A stretch of 64,000 nt of DNA. It comes from Gigaspora rosea. Its lineage: Eukaryota; Glomeromycota; Glomeromycetes; Diversisporales; Gigasporaceae. Within the stretch, counting starts at the first letter, position 1. Each line of letters begins with the position of its first letter. The notes under the pieces are model-generated. The model saw only the letters and a program-made list of their open reading frames with translations, ran no database searches and was not told the origin of the DNA. The position numbers and the translations under genes are program-made. Location of the stretch: the NCBI GenBank assembly GCA_003550325.1, contig QKWP01000485.1, positions 217,762-281,761 on the forward strand, given 5' to 3'. This document shows, in pieces, positions 23,640 to 33,464 of this stretch.

Positions 23640-24590
23640 AGTTGTGAGAAAGAAACAATGAAAAAAATTGCGAGAAAAATTAACGAAAAAGTTGAGAAAA
23701 GAAACATGAAGAAACTTATCCTTTTTGTATTTTTAATGGTTTGAAAAATTACGTATTTCTTCGCAAATACCTAATAGTAATATCACGACAAATTATGTAT
23801 TTCTTTGCAAAAAAAATTATTGTCGTTTGAAAATTTCGACTTTACTATTATGCATCATCATATCGGCGATTTTTTTTAAAAAAAAATTTCCGATATTAAT
23901 TTATCAGACTTTGTTAACGTAATTTCTTTGCAAAAAATGAAAAAATGTATTGTTATTTGAAAATTTATCCACATCATGACTTTACACATCATCATATTGG
24001 GATTTTTTTATAAAAATTTCCGATACTAATTTATCAGAATTTGTTGACGTAAATTGTCATACTATATTTTGTGTATTTAATATCAGGATTTTTTTTCATA
24101 TTTAAAAATCCCCGATATGTATTTAGGGACTAAATCACAATCAGAAATATTTTCATTATTAACGATCTTATATAATCTTATATATTAATATCGGGATTGT
24201 TTTTCATTAATAAAAACACTTGATGTCTGAATATTTCTGATCTGAATTTACTAGCAACTAATAAAATGCTAGTTCTAACCCTATGCGATGCTGGCTAAAT
24301 GAACTGTCAAGAATAGTTATATCACACAAATCGAATACTAGTTATAAAACAAAAAAATAATTTTTATTTTAATTATACTAATAATATATAATATTTAAGA
24401 TGTATATAATGATAGATAAAATAATATTTAGCTAATAAAAAATAAGAATAATAAGAACCAACTAGATATAAATAAAAATATATTCAGTATGTGTAAATAA
24501 AATACTAGTTTAAATATTGGCAATTATAAATTGTACTTTCTATGTAAAGGAATTACAGTCATATAGGTTTTTGGGTTCTTTTTAATATCT
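23640..24590. other. Non-coding interval inside CACTA-type element
   Basis: AT-rich spacer between accessory gene A (upstream of its start) and the 3' end of the transposase gene. Repeated CCGATAT/ATATCGG words (for example near 23,862, 23,890, 24,113 and 24,190) and repeated 'TTTATAAAAATTTCCGATA' text suggest that binding-site-like repeats extend into this spacer. Confidence 0.6.
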
Positions 24591-24654
24591 ATAGTATATG
24601 TACCTGCTACGAATCGAGAATATATTTGATGTATGGGAATTATATAGTCCCTAC

Positions 24655-27637
24655 TTAATTCATAAAAGCTTGTTCCCACAACTCTACATTACAACTAAGA
24701 TCATCATTTTTAATTTTCATATGGAATCTTGTTTCATAATTTTCAACGGGTTTATACCATCTTATGAATGCAAGGTGATATGTTTGAACACCAGAAGGAA
24801 GATAGATAGTGTGATCAAAGTAGAATTGAACCTGACCGGGATATGAATCTGCTGTTTCATCTTCCGAAGCAACAAATCTTGCCAGAATTCTTGAAGATTT
24901 GTTATGGTGAGCTAAGAATGTAAATCCAAAAATTTTCAATTCTAATTTTAGCCGCCCATATTGAGTAATGTTGGGAAATACAGCTATTTCATTAATTCCC
25001 GATATACAACCAGGTCTGGTGAATTGATAGCCTGTACCGGCATCATTATAGAATTCAACTAAAAGGGTTTGAATATCTGTTTGTAATATGGCATTTTCTA
25101 ATTTTGGATCCAGAAATGTGCCAGGAAATGATTCATAACCAAAAGCTTCTCCTTGGCTGATAATATTTTTTAAATTATAAAATTGAAGGAGATCTTGTGA
25201 TTCAAATTCATCTGGAATAGCTATGCTACCACTTGATATTCTGCCCTTTAGTATTTTTAGAGAATTGGATATTCTGTTATCAGTATCCGCATGTGATACA
25301 ATCTCATCCAAACATTTATTTGTGAGAATTATTCTTAAAAGTTCTGGTTCTATATTCCTATGGCTACTTTTATATGAGCCTATAAAATATAAATTATATA
25401 AATTATATATATCGGTAAGTACTTTTACATAATATATAACAAAAAAAAACCTGATATCTACCTAAGATTCCATTCATATGCTCAAAAGAAAAACACCAAA
25501 ATGAATATAATGACCCATAATCAATACAATTTTTGCACAAATGCAAACTTAAATGGATATTAGGAGTAATTTTTTCAGGACCATAATTGCGTTCTATTAA
25601 CTTTGCTACATTCAACAATCTTTGATGAGCTTCGTTAAGTGATTCTTTATCTAATATTCTACAAACTAATAGATAACATGCCCTGACAAAGTTTGCAAGA
25701 ATATGCCGGTCTGGTTCTGCTAATAAATCCCAGGTAATTGTAGTAGCATATATCATTATAAATGTTCGCCATTGATCTGCAGTATAACCAGAAAATCCTT
25801 CTCCTGTGGCAATTTTATAAGGAATTCTCCCGATATCTGATGGAGGTTGAATTTTTTTGGCTCTTTTATCCATGAGTTTTAGATCATCGGAACTTAATTT
25901 TCCACCTTCTATCCAAAGTCGCATAACAATCCACTTTGCAATTCCCAAAAATAAACAATGCATTGGGTCTACAATTACATGTTTAATTGGGTTAAAATAA
26001 GGAAGACGGTAGAGTTCTGACCATCTTACCAAGTTTTCAGATAGATGTTTCTTTCTTTGATCCTCAGTCTTACACTGTAACCATTCATATGCATCTTTTT
26101 TAATTTTCTCAACATCACATTCTACAAACCAGTCATCCATATCCGCAAATCCACCAAAGTTAGGTTGATGTCTATCATCAAACTGTGCATGTTTTTCATA
26201 TTGAAAACATGCAATTCTTGCCGATATTTGTCCATACAACTTTCTGGCTGCCGGAATATCACATGAGTAGCATATAACTGCGCATTTAATTTTTTTGCCC
26301 ATAGGAGATTCATTTGTAGGAATTTCTACCCCGTTCCACAATTCACACAATTGATCAACCAAAGGTGAAAGATAATGATTAATATGATGTGATTTAACTT
26401 CCTTGGGTCCCGGTAACAACGCCAAGGTAATTATATTTTGAGGCTTGAATCTAAGTTCACGGGGTAAATTACAGATAACTGCATATATTGCGCCAGTAGA
26501 ATATACAGAATTTTGGAAAGGACTGAACCAGTCCAGATTAATCATAAGGCCGAGATGCGTATCGGCATGTTCTGGCATGAAAAAATCTCCATCTTGATTT
26601 TTAAATTGCTTCCATATATTGCCATCATAAATATCGGCAAGATAATTATTATTTATATTTCTATTAACCCATTTTCTACATGATTCTTCAAAATTTTTTT
26701 GCCTGTATAATAACATGAGCTGATTTTTAATATTTATTGTTGGATAAGTAAGCAAAGGATGAAACAAAGTTCCATCTTTTGTGGGTACCTCCTTTGACAA
26801 TTGTTAATTACAAGGTTGTCTCATTTTAGACATTGGGTGATTAGGATATTCTACAAAAGTACAATATAAGCATATCGGGATTTGTCCAGGCTTTTTTGTT
26901 ATTACCTTACTAGGTTCATACAACTTATCACATGCCGGACAAGGTGTATAATTATTTATGTGTAAACCTAATCCCATTAACTTTCGGGCTAAATAGAGTG
27001 ACTCAGGAAAGTTATTAAACTGATCATTATCAAGATATGTCAATAGATAATGCATAAATTTAACTAATGATTCTGTTGCAGTGTCTGGTAACCGATATCT
27101 TTGTTGGTATCTTAGTATCCAGATTAATATCCAACCAAAGCTATTATCAAGATTGTCAATATTTTCGAATACTTCATCTTCATTTTCAATATCGGGAGCA
27201 GAATAGTCCATTATGGTTTCCTCATCGTCACTTTCGGGCTCTATTTCTGCAACTTCTTCTTCATAATCGGAGATATTTAAAGTCTCTAGAATTATATCAA
27301 TATCGGGTTGTTCTCTAATTATAGTTTTTGCTTTCTTTTTATCTTTTTTTTCTACAATAAACGATTCTTCCTGAAAATCAAGATCAAGTAAACTATGTGA
27401 AGAGATATCGGCTAAAGATGTACCACTGCTTTCTATTTGAGGATTAGTGGAAGAAGGAATATCGGCTTGAAGTTCAGATGAACCTACTAAGTCCTCACAC
27501 GTTCCATATTTTTCAATATGGGCATCTCTTGTTCGGGGATCACAGGGTTCTTTTTTACCTTTGCATACATTACATTTGCAAATAACCTTTTTTCGAGTTT
27601 TTGATGCAGGTAATTTAATAAATATTTGATGACTCAT
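24655..27637 (-). pseudogene. Tnp2-type (Transposase_21 family) CACTA transposase with one in-frame stop
   Basis: The gene has two exons (27637-25462 and 25379-24655) with an 82-bp GT..AG intron that joins 'FEHMNGILG' to 'SYKSSHRNIEPELLRI'. The full frame is about 966 codons. Residues 19-45 hold a Cys cluster (CKCNVCKG, then C) and residues about 235-265 a CPAC...CLYC zinc ribbon. The Tnp2 core follows: 'HLGLMINLDWFSPF' (first acidic site), 'VIVDPMHCLFLGIAKW' (second) and 'FWCFSFEHMNGILG' near the third. These motifs are characteristic of EnSpm/CACTA transposases, which cut at the element ends. A single TAA at 26,806-26,804 interrupts the otherwise continuous frame between the zinc ribbon and the core. 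CAA to TAA is the simplest origin. Everything else is open, so the inactivation looks recent, or read-through is needed. Confidence 0.92.
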
Positions 27638-28709
27638 TTTAAAGTTTTTTGGGAGTTACGTTGATATCGGGAGGTAAGGCAGACAAAAGGTCTTTAAATA
27701 CAAAATTTTGTAATATATTTTATTATTTACCATGTTACTATAATTTGTTTGTAGCGATTAAGCCCAAAATCGTGACAATAAGGAGGAATACAAGATATTT
27801 CATTGAAAATTCTAATAAATTCCCTTTTATATCTCGCATTTTTTTAACTATAGACCTATAGATATATTTAAAAAAATTTCCTTTACCTCACAAAATGTTT
27901 GTTTACCAGAATAGGAGTATCGGTAAATAGTCTATCAAAAAATAAACTAAAAAGGAAATAGTATTAATTGTAATGCGACTTTCCAAGATAAGCATAAATT
28001 TATTATACAATGCAAATGAGAAATAGAAATATTTTATCGTTACAATAACGTTTAACTAAAATGACAATAAATAGATTTGAAATTAGTTTTAAAATACAAC
28101 TATAATGAATTTATAATAATATAACTATAATTTATTAAGTATAACATTTCAATTAATTAATAATACGTGGAATCGATTAGTCTACTTTACAAGTATTGAT
28201 ACCGATATAATACATATTAGTCTATTAATACTGATATATATATAAGTAAATTATTAATAAATAAAATATGTGATTTTTTCTTGATGGCCTATAATGTCAT
28301 GTGAATTTATAATTTGCTGAACTTTAAAGCAATATTACCGATATATATCTAAATAAATACATAGTAATTATTATAATTATACCAAGATTCCAATAGTATG
28401 TTTTTCCTTATATACTTGTACATACGATGACGTACATGCTTATAATTTAAATTATAAATTTGAAAGCCCAAAGTATTTTTTTCCCTATACACGTGTACAT
28501 ATGATGACGCTACATGTTTTATTTTGAAGTGTTAAAATTTTTTTAACGCCTATATAAGAAAAGGTCGTGAAACTTGTGCAATACACTTTTTTCTTCCATC
28601 TTCCCAAAGGTAATAAAAAAATAATCAATAAAAAAAGTAAAAAACACTTACTATTTACTTTAAATACAAAGTTTACTACAGCCGAAACAGTTGTTAAACA
28701 CTACGCAAT
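27638..28709. promoter_or_regulatory. Divergent intergenic region between transposase and accessory gene B
   Basis: The two genes are transcribed away from this 1.07-kb AT-rich interval. On the plus strand a TATA-box-like TATATAA sits at 28,551-28,557, about 155 bp before the ATG of gene B. Upstream, a roughly 30-bp motif containing GTACATA.GATGACG and TACATG occurs twice (28,411-28,439 and 28,486-28,516). The TGACG words resemble CRE/bZIP sites. CCGATAT words also occur (near 28,201 and 28,338). Promoter function is inferred. Confidence 0.5.
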
Positions 28710-30540
28710 ATGAGTCGTTCAAGCTTTTCCAGTACTTCTCCTGCACCTTTACAAGAAATAACTAATAAAACGAGAAGAAAATATAACGAAAAATCTAATA
28801 AAGGTAAACAATCTTGTTTGATTACTTATCGGATATAAATTTGTAGCACAAATGCATGTTAAGTGTGACTCTACAGAGGCTTTTTTTTACTTTTTTTTTT
28901 GCCGAATAAATTGATGTCTTTTTACTTCTTTTTTTTGCAGTTGATGAAATAAAAGCGTTAAGAAATGAAATAAAAAACCTGGGCGATAAAATTGATAATT
29001 TTATAAAAAAATCGCACAGAAAAAGGACACGTTCCATAACCAATAGCAACAACAGCAATGACAGCAGCAACAACAGCAATGACAGCAGCAATAGCAGCAA
29101 TGACAGCAGCGACGACAACAGCTGCAACAACAACAAATGCAGCAGCAACAACAACAAACGCAGCAGCAACAACAAACGCAGCAGCAGTAACCACAAACGA
29201 AGAGGCAGTAAAACCTCTAAAAAAAGGTGCCGTGAACTTTCACCAGCGACAAAAAAGTCGTTAAGAGTATGTAATCATAACTGTAACATTTAGTTGATAA
29301 CAAATATTGGATTACTTTCATTTCTTACTGGCTTATATTTATATCAGGTGTTTTCATATATTTAATTTTCATCATTTTATATAGATATCAGGTGGTTTTA
29401 TATTTATTGATTTATTGATTTATTTAAATTTATTATAGAACGACATTATAATTTCAATTGAGAGACTGGAAGAATTCATGCAACCGGACCCGGCTAATTT
29501 ATGGATGGACTTTAAGGCCGAGTTCATTCAAAATTCTTTTAAAATTATTAAAAGAAATGTAAGAAGATACAAAGTAGAGGACAGCCAGATCTTAAAAATC
29601 ATTAAGGAGCGCCACCAGCACCAAAGAGAAAGGTACCTGGTGCAGCAAACACCCGAAAAAAACATACTGGAACTAGCCAAAAATCGAGCAAATCAAAGAA
29701 TGCTTGCAGTAAGAATTTTTTTTTTAGCATTATATATTGCTTATATGACTATCGATATAATTTTAAATATATTTTCAGAAAAAAAACAGGAGGAAAAAGG
29801 GGTTCGCTCACTTGCAGCAAACAAATAGTGAGCGCTTAAAACAACTCCTTCCCACTGATATTACAGAATAACAGGCCATGAATGATATCAAGAAAATACT
29901 TGGTAAAAGTGGCGACGAGGTGTCTGAAACTGATGCTGAACTGGCTAAAGAAGAAGTTAAACTAGGGGTTCAGCATCGCCTCGAAGATGACCGGCACAAT
30001 CATGTGATAAAGATTGTGCGAAAAGAATAGAGATCAAAAAAAGTAACTATAATCTATACTAATATAGATATCCATACTAATGTAGATATCAATAATAATA
30101 TAGATATCGGTACTAATACGTATACTTTATATAATTTTTAGTTGAAACAAATTTTGTTGCTATGTGAAGATACTTCCATAGCACAAAATTATAATAAACC
30201 AAAAAGAAATCGGCGGGAATGTGATGAAGTCACTGAAAACTCCACACCACCAGCTAGGGCCCCCAGCTGGTGTATTTCACGCTACTATGATCCTCTTGAT
30301 AGTTCTTTTAGTGCCGTTGATTTTGGTGCCGGCGTTGGTCCTTCTGGTGCTAATGTTTCCTCTCCCGGTTGTGCCCCCAATACAAGCCCTGGTTATGCCT
30401 CCGTTACAAGCCCTGGCTATGCCCCTGATACAAGAGCTAGTAAAAGTGCCCCCGATACAGGTCCTGGTAAAAGTGCCACCAATACAGGTCCTGGTAAAAG
30501 TGCCACCGATACAGGTCCTGGTAAAAGTGCCACTATTAAA

Positions 30541-31210
30541 ATGTCTAATAGTACTTCCACTACAACGTCTGATGATGCACTCAATTCATATAATGCCTCC
30601 GGTAAAATTTTTAATATTTATAGTGCAAATTATTTAAGATTTTTATTAAAATTTTTGCATGTTTTATTCATATAATCTCTAAAGGTGTCACATCAATAAC
30701 TAATATAACTGCCTCCGGTAAAATTTTTACTATTTATAATGCAAATGATTTAAGATTTTTATTAAATTTTTATAATGTTTTATTTATATAATCTTTGAAG
30801 CTGCCACATCAATAACTAATGTAACATCTGATGATGCGTATCATGCCTCCGGTAAAATTTTTAATATTTTATAATACAAATTATTTAATGTTTTATTTGT
30901 ATAATCTTTGAAGCTACCACATCAATAACTAACGTAACATCTGATGATGCGTATCATGCCTCTGGTAAAATTTTTAATATGGGAACCCCCACAGCAAAAC
31001 AAACCAGTGGGCAAAAAAAATTTTTTTTTAAAAAGCTCAATTTCTCGAATAATTGAAGTATTAGAAATGCAATTTTTATAAAATTACAAAATCAAAATTT
31101 TTTGCCCACTGGTTTGTTTTGCTGTGGGGGTCCCCATATTTACACTGCAAATTATTTAAGATTTTTGCTAAATTTTTATAATGTTTTATTTGTATAATCT
31201 CTGAATGTAC
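30541..31210 (+). repeat. Tandem exon-intron repeat in accessory gene B
   Basis: A unit made of a short exon (33-51 nt, 'TSITNVTSDDAYHAS') plus an intron of about 60-85 bp beginning GTAAAATTTTTAATAT and ending ATAATCTTTGAAG is repeated at least three times (exons 6-8). The tail of exon 5 and the intron after exon 8 belong to the same series. Every unit is phase 1 at both borders, so copy number can change without shifting the frame. Confidence 0.85.
30981..31135. mobile_element. 155-bp element with GGGAACCCCCACAGC ends, inserted in an intron
   Basis: GGGAACCCCCACAGCAAAAC and its near-perfect inverse GTTTTGCTGTGGGGGTCCCC delimit the insertion. The inverted repeat extends to about 40 bp. ATAT flanks both sides (30,977-30,980 and 31,136-31,139) and may be the target duplication. 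It splits the intron after exon 8 of accessory gene B, whose flanking text matches the uninterrupted introns before it. Confidence 0.88.
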
Positions 31211-31639
31211 CACAATGAACAAAGGTAAAAGTAAAGCCGTTAGTGCTGCTGAACCAAGTAATATATTTGTTGATTTTATATGATTTGCTGTTATGATTTC
31301 AACAAAAAACTTATATTTCTAATATTCAATTAATTTGTCATATGCTAATAATTTAGGATTAATCGAAGAACGTCCTGATATTAATCCTGTCAATACTGCT
31401 AGACCTAAACCACGCTATAGTAGAGGTGGCTCAAGTCAAAAAGCTCCTAGAAGCTCTAGGCATAGTAATAGAAAATAGTTTTTTTAATATAGTAATTTAT
31501 ATTATGTATTTATTTAGCTATTAATTTCATGTATATAATATTTGTATTAAATAATAAAAATCAAAATATGTCATCTTTTAATTATATATTGGAAATGAAC
31601 AAAAATAAAATTTATTTTAATTATACCAATTATCATCTT

Positions 31640-32364
31640 TAATATCATCTAGCAAAAAACGGATCGATATCGGGATATTAAAATATACTCTTTAGTTAAC
31701 TGATACTTACCCTTAGTTAACTGATATTTACCCTTGTATATACTGATATTCATCTTTTATGTTGCCATAGATCTGCCAAATAATCGTGGCAAAACAGATA
31801 TATAATTATAATATAAAAGATCGACATCAATATTAAAATATGCCCTTTAGTTAACTGATAATTACCCTTGTATATACCAATATTCATCTTTTATGTTGCC
31901 ATAGATCCGCCAAATAATCGTGGCAAAACAGATATATAATTATAATATAAAAGATCGATATCGGGATGTTAATATATACCCTTTAGTTAACTGATATTTA
32001 CCTTTTATTTTGTACCGATATTCATCTTTTATGTTGCCATAGATCCGCCAAATAATCGTGGCAAAACAGATATATAATTATAATATAAAAGATCGATATC
32101 GGGATGTTAATATATACCCTTTAGCTAACTGATATTTACCCTTGTATATACTGATATTCATCTTTTATCTCTATATAAAAAATCAATATCGGGATGTTAA
32201 TATATAATCTTTAGTAAACTGATATTTATCTTTTATGTTGTACCGGTATTCATCTTTTATGTTGCCATAGATCCGCCAAATAATCATGGCAAAACAGATT
32301 ATAAACAGATGCATAAAGGGTAGATATCAGGATACTAAAGGTATCCCGATATCTATCCTTTATG
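31640..32364. repeat. Right subterminal repeat region
   Basis: A unit of about 135 bp containing GATATCGGGATGTTAATATA, an AACTGATATTTACC block and GTTGCCATAGATCCGCCAAA is repeated. The GTTGCCATAG block starts at 31,761, 31,895, 32,033 and 32,261. Next to the terminus, CATAAAGGGTAGATATCAGG (about 32,314) forms a hairpin with GATATCTATCCTTTATG (about 32,349-32,365). Confidence 0.85.
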
Positions 32365-32381
32365 CATTTATTGAACCTGTG
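32365..32381 (-). repeat. Right terminal inverted repeat of CACTA-type element
   Basis: CATTTATTGAACCTGTG, the inverse of CACAGGTTCAATAAATG, followed directly by the AGC target duplication (32,382-32,384). Confidence 0.88.
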
Positions 32382-32838
32382 AGCTTTGGACAATTTGTGA
32401 ACAATTGTAACAATTGTGAACAAAAAAATAAATCTAAATTACTTAAAATTTTTTAAGATAACCTATTTTTTTCTTTTCAGAAAAATATTCAGAAATATAA
32501 AAAATATATAATTATATTTTTTTTAAACTAATTTATTAAATTTTAAAGTCAATATCACCAAAATTTGCACGGTGATTACTATCAATTTTTATCATTATTG
32601 GATAGTAATCGATTTAAATCCCCCATGACGAGGACTAATGATTAAAATAGTAATTGATAATAATCAGTAATAATCGATAGATATCAGATTAAAAATCACG
32701 AATAACAATACTATTATACTGTATACTTATTTTTAACAGATTTTCGCATGTTTTCGCATGTTTTCACAAGGTTTCGCAATTTAATATAAAATTTTATATT
32801 TTTTTATTTATTTTTATTTATTATTAGGAAATATTATT

Positions 32839-33174
32839 ATAGTGCTATAGCACTACAGTGCTACTCTATATGTAATAAACAAAATTGGTGTAACAAGTAA
32901 ATCAAAACAACTTTTAACAAAACAAAATAAAATTTCTTTAATATTAGGGTAAGGGTAAAGATAATAAGTTAGGATTAGATAGTGTTTATAGTAAAATTTT
33001 GCAAGGAATTTTTTTTATTAGAGCCCAAAAGATAGTTTTTTAGACCAAATTTAAAGATATTAATTTTTTAAAAATTTCTTTATTTTTGTTACACAAACCT
33101 GATTTACATATTACACCTGATCTTAAATTTTAATTGGCTAAAATGCCCTAGCACTACAGTGCTATAGCACTATA
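32839..33174. mobile_element. 336-bp element with TATAGTGCTATAGCACT ends
   Basis: TATAGTGCTATAGCACT at the left is repeated inverted as AGTGCTATAGCACTATA at the right. Each end is itself palindromic. The interior contains a TTAGGGTAAGGGTAA start and 'GAGCCCAAAAGATAGTTTT' shared with the repeats at 33,961 and 60,080. Non-coding. Confidence 0.75.
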
Positions 33175-33464
33175 AATTAAAACCCTTATTATTATTATAC
33201 ATTATATTTTAATTAAATATATATTTTTAATCAATATTATATATTTTATTATATATTATTACACATTTTTTATGAAAAAATAAAAAAAATAACAAAAAAT
33301 AATAAAAACAAAAAAAAAATAATAAAAAAAACAAAAACGAAAAAAATAGTAATATTTTGAACCTTTTTGTACTTCGTTGCATAATGCTAGCTCTATATAC
33401 TTATTTTTTCATCTGCAGTTAGCTATTATTTCTTTTCTTCTTTGTTTTAACTATCTTTTAAACC

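Larger units (their letters stand above)
28710..31478 (+). pseudogene. TnpA-like accessory gene B of CACTA-type element
   Basis: Ten exons are readable: 28710-28803, 28941-29266, 29439-29708, 29779-30042, 30142-30601, 30685-30717, 30801-30851, 30914-30964, about 31207-31257 and 31357-31478, all in compatible phase. The start is 'MSRSSFSSTSPAPLQEI'. Exon 2 holds a heptad-like 'IKALRNEIKNLGDKID' and an Asn/Ser/Lys-rich tract. Exon 3 ('RNVRRYKVEDSQILKII', 'ERHQHQRERYL') matches exon 3 of gene A. Exon 4 ('VSETDAELAKEE', 'VIKIVRKE') matches its exon 4. Exon 5 has Pro/Gly/Thr repeats (APDTGPGKSATNTGPGKSAT). Breaks: TAA at 29,869-29,871, TAG at 30,028-30,030 where gene A has Trp, and loss of the AG acceptor before exon 9. 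It is a paralogue of gene A in opposite orientation. Function is inferred. Confidence 0.75.
20340..32381. mobile_element. Complete 12-kb EnSpm/CACTA-type DNA transposon (decayed genes)
   Basis: The left end begins CACAGGTCAAATAAATG and the right end, read inverted, begins CACAGGTTCAATAAATG. The two agree at 15 of 17 positions. Both ends are flanked by AGC (20,337-20,339 and 32,382-32,384), the 3-bp duplication typical of CACTA elements. Subterminal repeats with CCGATAT/ATATCGG lie inside each end. The interior carries a Tnp2-type transposase gene and two homologous accessory genes, one towards each end on opposite strands. Terminal CACAG instead of CACTA is unusual. All three genes contain premature stops, so this copy is structurally intact but not autonomous as read. 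Confidence 0.92.

Noticed and set aside
24598..24846. Plus-strand 82-residue frame
   Set aside because: It is antisense to the 3' exon of the transposase gene, whose frame is supported by family motifs and intron phase.
28822..29264. Poly-Ala/Thr, poly-Leu and poly-Val frames around the CAGCAA repeat
   Set aside because: They are alternative frames of exon 2 of accessory gene B, whose Asn/Ser/Lys-rich frame is fixed by splice phase and the flanking exons.
30221..30637. 138-residue Pro/Val/Leu-rich frame
   Set aside because: Shadow frame of the APDTGPGKSAT repeat exon; the other frame joins to the neighbouring exons in phase and matches gene A.
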